Positions 41,811 to 49,751 of a stretch of 64,000 nucleotides of DNA are shown piece by piece. Every line of letters begins with the position of its first letter. Position 1 is the first letter of the stretch. The notes beneath the pieces were generated by a model that did not search any database, was not told the DNA's origin, and saw nothing but the letters and a program-made list of their open reading frames with translations. The DNA is from Kibdelosporangium aridum (lineage in GTDB: Bacteria; Actinomycetota; Actinomycetes; Mycobacteriales; Pseudonocardiaceae). The stretch lies in the NCBI RefSeq assembly GCF_900176515.1, contig NZ_FWXV01000003.1, positions 868,001 to 932,000 on the forward strand, read 5' to 3'. The position numbers were made by a program, and so were the translations under genes.

Positions 41811-42343
41811 TGGATCTCACGCCGTACATCGACTCGCTGCGGGAGGACCTCGCCACCACCGCCTCAGCCGGGGACGAGCAGACCCGACGGGCGGCGGCCG
41901 TGTTGTCCGCCGCGTTGGAACCAGCGATGCGTCTCGCGTTCATGAACGCGCTGTCCGACGTCGCCGCCGAGGTGACCGCCGCACTGGACGACCACGTGGT
42001 CGAGGTGAAGCTGGCAGGCCGGGACGTGCAGGTGGTCGTCACGCCCACCCGGCGCGCCGCCGACCCGGAACCCGAGCCCGAACAGCAATTGCCGCCGCCA
42101 ACCGGCGACAACAGCGCGGAGAACATCAGCCGGATGACCCTGCGGATGTTCGAACAGATCAAGAGCCAGGCCGAACAGGCGGCCGCGGCACAGGGCGTGT
42201 CGCTGAACACGTTCGTGTCCCAGGCCGTGCAGGGCGCGCTGCGCCGCAAGTGGTCTGGCCACCAGCACCACCACCAGCAGCACCGTCATGAGGACGAAGA
42301 CCGCGGCTCGTCGCGGGTTCACGGTTGGACTGAGGGGCAATGA
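41810..42343 (+). CDS. HicB-like ribbon-helix-helix protein
   Basis: The 177-residue protein has an N-terminal helical region, a beta-hairpin resembling HicB (DDHVVEVKLAGRDVQVVV near 58-76), and an RHH-type segment (QAAAAQGVSLNTFVSQAVQGAL near 122-144, in overview). A His/Gln-rich tail (HQHHHQQHRHEDED) completes it. No HicA toxin is next to it. It probably represses its own promoter through the upstream array. The stop overlaps the DUF4097 start (ATGA), so the two are coupled. Confidence 0.78.
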   Translation: MDLTPYIDSLREDLATTASAGDEQTRRAAAVLSAALEPAMRLAFMNALSDVAAEVTAALDDHVVEVKLAGRDVQVVVTPTRRAADPEPEPEQQLPPPTGDNSAENISRMTLRMFEQIKSQAEQAAAAQGVSLNTFVSQAVQGALRRKWSGHQHHHQQHRHEDEDRGSSRVHGWTEGQ

Positions 42344-43203
42344 CCGAGGAGAAGGTGCACAACTTCGAGGCCGACGGGCCACAGGACATCGACGTGCAGA
42401 TCAAGTCGGGGGCGGTGGACGTCCTGCTGACCGACGAACCAGGCATCAGCGTGCGGATCCGCCCTCGCCCGGACACGGGCAACCCGTTGTCCGAAGGGCT
42501 CTCGCAACTGGTCAACCTGTTCTCGCAGTTCGAGCCGGTGCCATCGCCCGAGGACGTCGTCGGCAAGGCCGTCGTCGAGTACTCGAACAACCGCGTGGTC
42601 GTGCGCGCGCCCGACCGGATGCGCCACGTCCCGCTGGGCATCACGGTGCGCGCGCCGTCCGGCTCGAACGTGGACGTACGCAGCCATTCCGGCGATGTGC
42701 TGGTGACCGGCGCCGCCGGACGGCTGTCGGTCCGGACCGGCTCCGGCGAGATCAAGGTCGACCGGGCCGACGGCGCCGCGACTGTGATCACGGGAACGGG
42801 CGCGGTCCGGCTCGGCCCGATGCTGGGCGGTCTGCAAGCGCGTACCGGCAGCGGCGACGTCGAGGTGTCGTCGGTCGGTGGCTCCAGCGCGGCCTTGATC
42901 ACCGGCAGCGGCGACGTGTGGCTCGGTGCCGTCGCCAGTGATGTCACCGCACGCACCGGGACCGGCGACCTGACCGTGGCCGACGCCGCCACCGGGAAGA
43001 TCGACCTGAACACCGGATCGGGCGAGATCCGGGTCGGCATCCGGCAGGGCACGTGCGCCGAGGTCGACCTGCAGTCCAGCACCGGGCAGGCCCGCAGTGA
43101 GCTGGCGCTGAAGGACTCGCCGCCACAGGGCGAGGTGAAGCTGCGGGTCCGTGGCCGGACCCGGTCAGGCAGTGCCGTCGTGAGCGCGGCTCTCGACGGC
43201 TAG
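42340..43203 (+). CDS. DUF4097 beta-strand repeat protein
   Basis: The 287-residue protein is a DUF4097-type right-handed beta-helix-like repeat protein. Repeating units of about 20 residues with the motif TGSGD/E recur (VRTGSGEIKV, ARTGSGDVEV, ITGSGDVWL, ARTGTGDLTV, LNTGSGEIRV). No signal peptide or membrane helix is seen, so it is cytosolic here. It is translationally coupled to the RHH protein. Function is unknown, and coupling to an RHH regulator is its main clue. Confidence 0.85.
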   Translation: MTEEKVHNFEADGPQDIDVQIKSGAVDVLLTDEPGISVRIRPRPDTGNPLSEGLSQLVNLFSQFEPVPSPEDVVGKAVVEYSNNRVVVRAPDRMRHVPLGITVRAPSGSNVDVRSHSGDVLVTGAAGRLSVRTGSGEIKVDRADGAATVITGTGAVRLGPMLGGLQARTGSGDVEVSSVGGSSAALITGSGDVWLGAVASDVTARTGTGDLTVADAATGKIDLNTGSGEIRVGIRQGTCAEVDLQSSTGQARSELALKDSPPQGEVKLRVRGRTRSGSAVVSAALDG

Positions 43204-43244
43204 GGGGTGGAAGGGCTGCCTGGGTGCCGGGTAGCCCTTTGCCC

Positions 43245-44456
43245 CTACTTGACCAGTTTCGCCAGCGGACCGGCGAGATCCCCCTTCTTCCCCACGGCCA
43301 CACCGGAAAGCCCGAGCCACTCGGCCATCAGCTTCAGCTCGGCGGACAGCTCCAGCAGCACCCGTGCCTTGTCCACACCGGACTCCGCGAACGCACCGGG
43401 AACACGCAGCAGACCCGCCGCACGATCGGCCTTCAGGTCAACGCGCGCAACGAGTTCGCCGTCCAGCAGGAACGGGAACACGTAATAGCCGAACTCCCGC
43501 TTGGGTTCCGGTACGTAGATCTCGATGCGGTAGCGGAACCCGAACATCCGCTCGGTCCGGTCGCGTTCCCAGATCAGCGGATCGAACGGGCACAACAGCG
43601 CACGGCCTTTGACCTGACGCGGGGTCTTGGTGTCGACGTGCTTGAACGCCTTGCGCTTCCAGCCGTCGACCTCGACCGGTTCGAGCACGCCGTCCGCGAC
43701 AAGGGACAGAACCGCCTGCCGGTTGGCATCCGGGGCGAGCCGGTAGTAGTCACGTAATTCCGGCTCCGTCGCGACTCCCAGCGCCCTCGCGGAGCGCTCG
43801 ACGAGCTCTCGGGCGGCGTCCTCCGGCGCGACCTGGCGGTTGAGCACCTCCGGCGGCACGACACGTTCGGTCAGGTCGTAGAGGCGCTCGAAGCTTCGTC
43901 GCGTCCCGGTCGTGAGTTCGCCGAGGCCGAAGAGGTATTCACAGATGTGCTTGACGTCTGACCGCTCCCACCAGGTGCCCTTCTGGCGCTTCTCGCCCTC
44001 GCCGACGATCGCGCGCTCCAGCGCGCCCGCGCCGATCGGGCCGAGTTCCTTGACCGCCGCCAAGACCTCCTGGACCAGCCCAGGTGAGCGGTTGACGGCC
44101 TTCTCGTAGTGCCGCCACCAGCCGGGGCGTTTGCCCAGGTGCAGCAGTGGCCAGTCGTCCACCGGGATCAGGCTGGCCTCGTGCGCCCACTTCTCGACCA
44201 GCAGCCGGGGTTTGCGGGCCGAGTGCGACCAGGCCGCGTCGTCGATCAGGTCCATCGGGTACGCGCCGAGCCTGGAGAACAGCGGCATGTAGTGCGCGCG
44301 GACCGCGACGTTCACCGAGTCCAACTGGATCAGCTGCACCCGGGAGATCACCTTGAGCAGATGTCGTCTTGACGGCACCGTTGTCGGGCGTGGATCGGTG
44401 AACCCCTGTGCGGCCAGCGCGGTGCGCCGGGCGGCGGCCTCGGTCATCGTCAACAT
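43245..44456 (-). CDS. AlkX/YcaQ-like winged-helix DNA glycosylase
   Basis: The 403-residue protein belongs to the HTH_42 (AlkZ/YcaQ) family of DNA glycosylases that remove bulky or crosslinked adducts. The conserved catalytic QxD/QxQ position reads QLD in LIQLDSVNVAVRAHY near residues 43-57. QxD is the form in the AlkX/YcaQ crosslink-repair branch. Three winged-helix modules and the C-terminal beta barrel region follow. It is monocistronic and convergent with the DUF4097 gene. Confidence 0.85.
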   Translation of the reverse strand: MLTMTEAAARRTALAAQGFTDPRPTTVPSRRHLLKVISRVQLIQLDSVNVAVRAHYMPLFSRLGAYPMDLIDDAAWSHSARKPRLLVEKWAHEASLIPVDDWPLLHLGKRPGWWRHYEKAVNRSPGLVQEVLAAVKELGPIGAGALERAIVGEGEKRQKGTWWERSDVKHICEYLFGLGELTTGTRRSFERLYDLTERVVPPEVLNRQVAPEDAARELVERSARALGVATEPELRDYYRLAPDANRQAVLSLVADGVLEPVEVDGWKRKAFKHVDTKTPRQVKGRALLCPFDPLIWERDRTERMFGFRYRIEIYVPEPKREFGYYVFPFLLDGELVARVDLKADRAAGLLRVPGAFAESGVDKARVLLELSAELKLMAEWLGLSGVAVGKKGDLAGPLAKLVK

Positions 44457-44541
44457 AGTGAGCGCATAGTGCCAAACACCCCCGACAGTTTTGGATGACC
44501 GGCGCGACCAAGCCGCCGTCCTGGTTGGCTAGGTTTCCACC

Positions 44542-45099
44542 ATGGCTGAGGCCGCGGTGCACACCGCTCAACCGGACGACATGAACCAGATCGCCAGGAT
44601 CCAGGTGGAGACCTGGCGTGCCGCGTACGCCTCACTGCTGCCCGAGGAAGTGCTGGCCGGGCTGGACCAGGCCGAGATCGCCGACGTCTGGCAGGCGACG
44701 GTCAAGCAGGGTGGCGCCACGGTCTACGTCGCCACCGAGGGCACGTGGACCGTGGGATTCTGCGCGGCCGGGCCCGCGCCGGACTCGGAGATCGCGGACG
44801 TCGACGGCAAGCTGCCGGAGGATGCCGACGAGGTCGGGGTGATCGCCACGTTGCTCGTGGAGCCGCGATGGGGACGCCGTGGGCACGGTGGCCGATTGCT
44901 GGCGACGGCCGCGAGCGGACTGCGTGCGATCGGTAAGTCACGTGGTGTCGTATGGGTGCCGGAGAACGACGATGTTTCGGTTGCGTTCTACGAGCGAGCC
45001 GGTTGGCAGCGAGACGGTATGGTCCGCACCCTTGACGCGGGCGGACGGCCGTTGCGTGAGATCAGGTTGACCGGGGAACTGAACCTTCGGTTGACATGA
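44542..45099 (+). CDS. GNAT-family N-acetyltransferase
   Basis: The 185-residue protein has an acetyl-CoA binding loop with R-x2-G-x-G/A (RWGRRGHGGRLL near residues 108-120), a preceding strand VIATLLVEP and a late FYERAGWQRDG motif. This is a general GNAT of unknown substrate. ATG 44542 is the only sensible start. It stands alone, divergent from the glycosylase gene and 84 bp before a membrane-protein gene. Confidence 0.87.
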   Translation: MAEAAVHTAQPDDMNQIARIQVETWRAAYASLLPEEVLAGLDQAEIADVWQATVKQGGATVYVATEGTWTVGFCAAGPAPDSEIADVDGKLPEDADEVGVIATLLVEPRWGRRGHGGRLLATAASGLRAIGKSRGVVWVPENDDVSVAFYERAGWQRDGMVRTLDAGGRPLREIRLTGELNLRLT

Positions 45100-45183
45100 G
45101 ACGTCCTTAAGGCTGAGGCTCGCCCGCTCACGACTCAGATACCCTGGCTGAGGACTGGGGATCCAAGGCAAGGGGACACACAC

Positions 45184-45693
45184 TTGGTTATCAGCCTGCT
45201 GGTCGCGGCCGGTGTCGCGTTCAGTTCTGCGCTGATTCCCCTGGTCAGCACCGAAGTTTTCGTTCTCGCGCTGATCGCGCGGGAGCCCAACATCCCGTGC
45301 CTGGCGCTGGGCGCGGTGGTCGCGGTCGCCCAGATCCTGGGAAAGTTGCTGTACTACCTGGCCGCGCGCGGATCGTTGCGGCTACCAACTTTTATGCACC
45401 GCAAGGACAAACCGCTCACCGAGCGTCGAATCCGTTGGCAGCAACGGACGAAACGGGTGCGCGCCTGGTTGCATTGGCTCACCGAAAAGTGCCATAAGCA
45501 TCCACATTGGATGACTGGGACATATGGCGTAAGCGCGGTGGTCGGGCTGCCTCCGTTCATGGCGACGACCGTGCTGGCCGGCCTGGCGAAAATGCCGATG
45601 TCGACGTTCGTCGTCGCCGGGCTCGCCGGCCGGTGCGTGCGGTTCACCTTGCTGGCGATGTCCCCCGCGTTGATCTCCGGATGGCTGCTCTGA
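45184..45693 (+). CDS. small VTT/YqaA-like membrane protein
   Basis: The 169-residue protein has about four hydrophobic segments (6-30, 38-60, 113-135, 140-165) with a basic cytosolic loop between the second and third. It recalls VTT/DedA-related YqaA proteins, including a GLPPFMATTVLAGLAKMPM re-entrant-like stretch. The relationship is weak. TTG 45184 has AAGGGG nine bases upstream. Its last 50 bases overlap the 3' end of the convergent MocR gene. The role is unknown. Confidence 0.7.
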   Translation: MVISLLVAAGVAFSSALIPLVSTEVFVLALIAREPNIPCLALGAVVAVAQILGKLLYYLAARGSLRLPTFMHRKDKPLTERRIRWQQRTKRVRAWLHWLTEKCHKHPHWMTGTYGVSAVVGLPPFMATTVLAGLAKMPMSTFVVAGLAGRCVRFTLLAMSPALISGWLL

Positions 45694-47068
45694 CCTCGGC
45701 GAGCCGCTGAACTCCTTCGGCCAGTACGTGTTCCGGCGCGCCTCCGAACGTCAGCCGGAGGTACGACCCGGCCGGTTCCGCGGCAAACCAAGGCCTGCCA
45801 GGAAAAACAACGATGTCACGAGCCGCGGCGGCCGCGGTGAACTCCATGTCGTCGATGCCTTCGGGCAATTCGGCCCAGACGTGCAGACCCCCGGTCGGTT
45901 TGGCGACACGGAAATCCGGCAGATGTGAGTCCAGTGCGCTCAGCAAAGCGTCGCGGCGGGACCGCAACGCACCCTGCAGGGAACGCAAATGCCTGCGCCA
46001 CACCGGGGATGTCACGAAGTCGATGGCGGCCTCCTGCAACGGCCCGGATACGTAGAGATCGTCGAAGGAACGCGCTGTGCGCAGCCGTTTTCCGGCAACA
46101 CCACGCGCGCCGATCACCGCGACCCGCAGGCCGGGTGCGGCCACTTTGGTCAGTGAACGGACGTACACGACATGTCCGTCGACGTCCTCGGATGTCAAGG
46201 TCGGCGGGGCTACTCCGTCGATCGTGAAACCTCGTGCCCAGTCGTCCTCGATGAGGAACGCCCCCGCCGCACGGACGATCGCGAACACCTCAGGCCGTCT
46301 TGCCGCCGAAAGCACGGCACCATGCGGGTTCGCGTGCAGCGGCTGGCTGTAGAACAGCCGCGCGCCGGTCCGTTCGAACGCCGCAGCAAGAAGATCGGGA
46401 CGTACGCCGTCGGCGTCCGTCGGTACCGGAACAACACGCAACCCCGCGTCTCGCGCGGCGGCGATGGCGCCGACGTAGGTGGGTGACTCAAGGAGCACCA
46501 CGTCGCCAGGTTCGCTCAACCCACGAAACGCCGCCGACAACGCGGGTTGCGCACCCGAGCACACCGTCATGTCGCCAGCGCGCAATTCACCGCCTGCCTC
46601 GCGGGCGAACCACGCACGCAACTCCTCACGTCCCTCAAGCGGCACACGTCCCCACGAGGCGGGCCTACGGGCGGCACGGGTCAGCGCGGCGCCGAGCGCC
46701 TCGACGGGCAGCAGACCCGGGTCGAGGTAACCACTGGACAGTTGAAGAACCTCAGGCCCCGGCACAGCGATCAACGCGGCCACCATGTCCTCGCTGGGCC
46801 GTCCCGGGCCGAGGGCGACCGACTGCCAGGACAGATCCGGCAGCCGGGCCGGACCTGGGCGATCGGCGACGTAACTGCCGCGCCCCGGCCGGACCTCCAC
46901 CAGGCCTTCGCCCGCCACCCGCTGGATGGCCTGCTGAACCGTGACCGGGGACGCCTTGTGCTTGGCCATCAGCGCCCGCACCGACGGCAGGCGATCACCC
47001 GGCTGACCAGTGCGGACGATGGATCTGATGTCCTCGATAACGCGGAGGGCTGCGTTATCCTCATTCAT
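45644..47068 (-). CDS. MocR-type GntR/aminotransferase regulator
   Basis: The 474-residue protein has a GntR winged helix (about residues 8-70, LPSVRALMAKHKASPVTVQQ) fused to a fold-I aminotransferase domain. The PLP lysine lies in VRSLTKVAAPGLRV. MocR proteins are regulators that sense PLP-bound ligands, typically controlling a divergent gene. Here the divergent gene is an EamA exporter. Its ATG overlaps the exporter's ATG in a shared CATG. The exporter is the obvious target. Confidence 0.9.
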   Translation of the reverse strand: MNEDNAALRVIEDIRSIVRTGQPGDRLPSVRALMAKHKASPVTVQQAIQRVAGEGLVEVRPGRGSYVADRPGPARLPDLSWQSVALGPGRPSEDMVAALIAVPGPEVLQLSSGYLDPGLLPVEALGAALTRAARRPASWGRVPLEGREELRAWFAREAGGELRAGDMTVCSGAQPALSAAFRGLSEPGDVVLLESPTYVGAIAAARDAGLRVVPVPTDADGVRPDLLAAAFERTGARLFYSQPLHANPHGAVLSAARRPEVFAIVRAAGAFLIEDDWARGFTIDGVAPPTLTSEDVDGHVVYVRSLTKVAAPGLRVAVIGARGVAGKRLRTARSFDDLYVSGPLQEAAIDFVTSPVWRRHLRSLQGALRSRRDALLSALDSHLPDFRVAKPTGGLHVWAELPEGIDDMEFTAAAAARDIVVFPGRPWFAAEPAGSYLRLTFGGAPEHVLAEGVQRLAEVRAAIRRSTRGTSPAR

Positions 47069-47107
47069 GAGAGTAGAGAGTAACGTTATCGCGCCCGCCG
47101 GGATAAC
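47036..47107. promoter_or_regulatory. GATAAC/GTTATC operator set over the MocR-exporter start codons
   Basis: GATAACGC-N8-GCGTTATC (47036-47059) lies in the MocR 5' coding sequence. GTTATC-N11-GATAAC (47085-47107) lies in the exporter 5' coding sequence. They bracket the shared start codons. TACTCT (47082-47077, minus strand) and TATCCT (47056-47061, plus strand) are candidate -10 hexamers within the set. MocR operators are commonly inverted or direct repeats of this kind. Confidence 0.55.
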
Positions 47108-47945
47108 ACTCGGCGCGCTGGGGGTTCTGGGGTTCAGCTTCTCTCTGCCGGCCACGCGGCTGGCGGTGGCCGGTCTTGACCCGTGGTTCGTGGCGTTCGG
47201 CCGCGCGGCCGTCGCGGGCCTGCTCGCGGTCGCCTACCTCGCATTCGTCCGCGCGCCGCTGCCGAGCCGGGACCAGGTTCGGCGGCTGGTGATCGTCGCG
47301 CTGGGCATCGTGATCGGATTTCCGCTGTTCACGTCCTTGGCATTGACCACGCAAACGTCTGCGCACGGCGCTGTGGTGATCGCTGGGCTGCCGATGTCAA
47401 CGGCAGTCTGGGCCGTCGTGCGTGCCGGCGAACGGCCGCGGCGTGGGTTCTGGCTGGCCAGCGGCGTGGGTTTTATCGCGGTGCTGGCGTTCATAGCCAC
47501 CACTGGCGGGGTGTCCGGCGGCTTCGAGATGGCAGACGTGTTCCTGCTGATCGCGGTGGTGCTGTGCGGACTGGGTTACGCGGAGGGCGGCGCACTCGCC
47601 CGTGACCTCGGCGGCGCCAGGACGGTGTGCTGGGCGCTTGTGGTGTCGTTGCCCGTGACCGTGCTGGTTGCCCTGATCACCATGGACTTCTCCCGCGCCA
47701 ACGGCACGACCTGGTTCGGTTTCGCTTACGTGACAGTGATTTCCATGTTCCTGGGGTTCTTCGCCTGGTACGCCGGATTGGCCAGGGGCGGAGTCGCGAA
47801 GGTGGGCCAGGTTCAGCTCGCCCAGCCGGTGCTGACCTTGATCTGGTCGGCGTTTCTGCTGGCTGAGCCGGTTGGCTGGCTGACCGTTGTGGCCGCGATC
47901 GTGGTGCTGACCTGCGTGGTTTGGACCCAGCGCAGCAGATCCTGA
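47067..47945 (+). CDS. EamA/DMT-superfamily exporter, probable MocR target
   Basis: The 292-residue protein has ten membrane helices in two EamA repeats and starts its first helix at about residue 13 (GITLGALGVLGFSFSLPATR). ATG 47067 shares three bases with the ATG of the divergent MocR gene, so the mRNA is probably leaderless or its promoter lies inside the MocR gene. MocR-linked EamA exporters often carry amino acids or vitamin precursors. Cargo is not identifiable. Confidence 0.87.
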   Translation: MRVESNVIAPAGITLGALGVLGFSFSLPATRLAVAGLDPWFVAFGRAAVAGLLAVAYLAFVRAPLPSRDQVRRLVIVALGIVIGFPLFTSLALTTQTSAHGAVVIAGLPMSTAVWAVVRAGERPRRGFWLASGVGFIAVLAFIATTGGVSGGFEMADVFLLIAVVLCGLGYAEGGALARDLGGARTVCWALVVSLPVTVLVALITMDFSRANGTTWFGFAYVTVISMFLGFFAWYAGLARGGVAKVGQVQLAQPVLTLIWSAFLLAEPVGWLTVVAAIVVLTCVVWTQRSRS

Positions 47946-47952
47946 GTGCTTG

Positions 47953-47971
47953 ATAACGAAAAGATAACGAA
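47953..47971 (+). repeat. GATAACGA direct repeat upstream of the DUF1996 pair
   Basis: GATAACGA occurs at 47953-47960 and 47964-47971, one helical turn apart, immediately after the exporter stop. The GATAAC core is the same as in the MocR operator set. It may bind the same regulator or belong to the promoter of the first DUF1996 gene 170 bp downstream. Confidence 0.4.
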
Positions 47972-48143
47972 CGGGCCACGTTTGAACGACCGGGGCCAAC
48001 GCGCTCGTATCCCCCCATGAGCAAGGAAAACCCCGACCCAAGCTTTCTGCCCCACAACCCCAGGCAATACCCCTTCGTGGCAGTCCCGCCGAGCTGCTTC
48101 AGCGTCCTCGCCTGGCCAAAATCCGGAACGAGGTGAGAAATCG

Positions 48144-49634
48144 ATGGCCCGATACTCAGGGCGTCACCGAATCTCCCGCCGAACGAAGATCGCGACCGCA
48201 GGTCTCGGCCTCGCATTGGCGATCGGTGGGATTGCGGTCGTCACGACCGCCGGCGACCCAGGGCAGGCCAGAGCGGATCTCGCGGACAAGTCTTTCTTTG
48301 TGGACATCACCACCGTCCAGCCGAACGTCGATCTGCCCGATCCGCAGGAAGACGCGTCGACCGGCACGTTCACGGTGGACTGCGGAAGGAATGAGAACGA
48401 GCACTTCAACCCCGACAACTTCATCGCGCAGCCGGGCGTTCGCAATGGCGCCCAGCACCTGCACGACTACGTCGGGAACCTGACCACCGACGCCGACTCG
48501 AACAACCAGAGCCTTCAGGCCGGTGGCACCACCTGCAAGAACGGCGACAAGTCCGCGTACTTCTGGCCGGTCATCCGGATCGAAGACGCGGAGGACGCCG
48601 CCGAGAACGAGCAGCAGGAACAGCAGAACAACCAGAACCAGCAAAACAACCAGAACCAGAACCAGGGTCAGCAGGACAACCAGCAGAACCAGAACGACCA
48701 GCAGGACAACAACGCTGACCAGCAGCAGAACAACCAGCAGCAGCAACAAAACCGGAACAACAACCGGAACGGCGACAACCAGAACGCCGAGCAGGACCGC
48801 GATGGCAACCAGCGCAACAACCTGGTGCAGCAGGGCAGCCTGCGGCAGGCCCAGGAGCGCGACAACCAGCAGGGCGACCGCCGTGACGGTGACCGGAACA
48901 ACCGGAACCAGAACAACGACGGTGACCAGCAGGGCCAGAACGCCAACCAGCAGAACAACAACGACAACCAGAACCAGCAGAACAACCAGGGCGACAACAA
49001 CAACGACAACAACCAGGGCAACAACAACGAGCAGGGCAACAACGAAGAAGAGCAGCCCGAGCTCGAAGCCCCGAACGAGCAGAACGAGTTGGCAGGCAAC
49101 GACGGCGAGATCCAGCGCCCTGCCGACGTCGACCTGACGTTCCGCGGCAGCCCGGTCGGCGACGTCGTCGCGATGCCGAAGTTCCTCCGCATCCTTTACG
49201 GTGACGCGAAGGTTTCCACCAACGGCACGAAGAATGCCCGTGACTCCTGGACGTGCGCCGGTTTCGAGGACCGGGTCCTCATCAACAAGTACCCGATCTG
49301 CCCGAACGGCGCCCCGGTGAAGCGCATTCACGACTTCCCGAGCTGCTGGGACGGCGAGAACATCGATTCCGAGAACCACCGGGATCACATCGTCTACCCG
49401 CAGGAAAACGGTCAGTGCCAAGACGGGTTTGTGGCGGTCCCGCAGCTGCGGATCACCCTGACCTACAACATTCCACAGGAGGTTCAGGAACAGGGCCGGT
49501 ACAAGGTCGACTCCTTCCCCGAGGAGGAGCACAACCCCTTCTCCGACCACGACGACTTCGCCAACGTCATGTCCAACCAGATCATGAACAGGCTTGTCGC
49601 CTGCATCAACGAAGGCCGGACCTGTAACGAGTAG
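48144..49634 (+). CDS. secreted DUF1996 protein with Q/N-rich insert
   Basis: The 496-residue protein has a basic N-terminus and signal/anchor helix (about 16-36). DUF1996 follows in two parts: residues 45-147 (DNFIAQPG, HLHDYVGN, CKNGDKSAYFWPV) and about 322-496 (DLTFRGSP, HDFPSCWDG, DHDDFANV). Between them, residues about 152-310 are almost only Gln, Asn, Asp, Glu, Arg and Gly. DUF1996 is known from fungal and actinomycete secreted proteins of unknown function. ATG 48144 has GAGGTGA six bases upstream. The second copy follows after a terminator. Confidence 0.88.
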   Translation: MARYSGRHRISRRTKIATAGLGLALAIGGIAVVTTAGDPGQARADLADKSFFVDITTVQPNVDLPDPQEDASTGTFTVDCGRNENEHFNPDNFIAQPGVRNGAQHLHDYVGNLTTDADSNNQSLQAGGTTCKNGDKSAYFWPVIRIEDAEDAAENEQQEQQNNQNQQNNQNQNQGQQDNQQNQNDQQDNNADQQQNNQQQQQNRNNNRNGDNQNAEQDRDGNQRNNLVQQGSLRQAQERDNQQGDRRDGDRNNRNQNNDGDQQGQNANQQNNNDNQNQQNNQGDNNNDNNQGNNNEQGNNEEEQPELEAPNEQNELAGNDGEIQRPADVDLTFRGSPVGDVVAMPKFLRILYGDAKVSTNGTKNARDSWTCAGFEDRVLINKYPICPNGAPVKRIHDFPSCWDGENIDSENHRDHIVYPQENGQCQDGFVAVPQLRITLTYNIPQEVQEQGRYKVDSFPEEEHNPFSDHDDFANVMSNQIMNRLVACINEGRTCNE

Positions 49635-49644
49635 CAGCTTCACA

Positions 49645-49679
49645 GCCGTGAGTGCCGCCCGAGCGGCGGCACTCACGGC
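49645..49679 (+). terminator. 15-bp hairpin terminator between the DUF1996 genes
   Basis: Fifteen perfectly paired bases (49645-49659 with 49665-49679) around a CGAGC loop start ten bases after the first DUF1996 stop. The second gene therefore needs its own promoter in the 70 bp that remain. Confidence 0.85.
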
Positions 49680-49751
49680 CTTGCCGGGGTTTACCCGCCG
49701 ATCCAAAAACCCTTTGATAAACCGAAAATGAAACAACGAGGTGAGTAGTCG

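Noticed and set aside
41810..42343. Classical HicAB toxin-antitoxin locus
   Set aside because: No HicA-like double-stranded-RNA-binding toxin lies on either side; the coupled gene is DUF4097.
48600..49075. Possible CRISPR or tandem-repeat array
   Set aside because: The repeats are codon-level and irregular, with no constant repeat/spacer unit, and they stay in one open frame.
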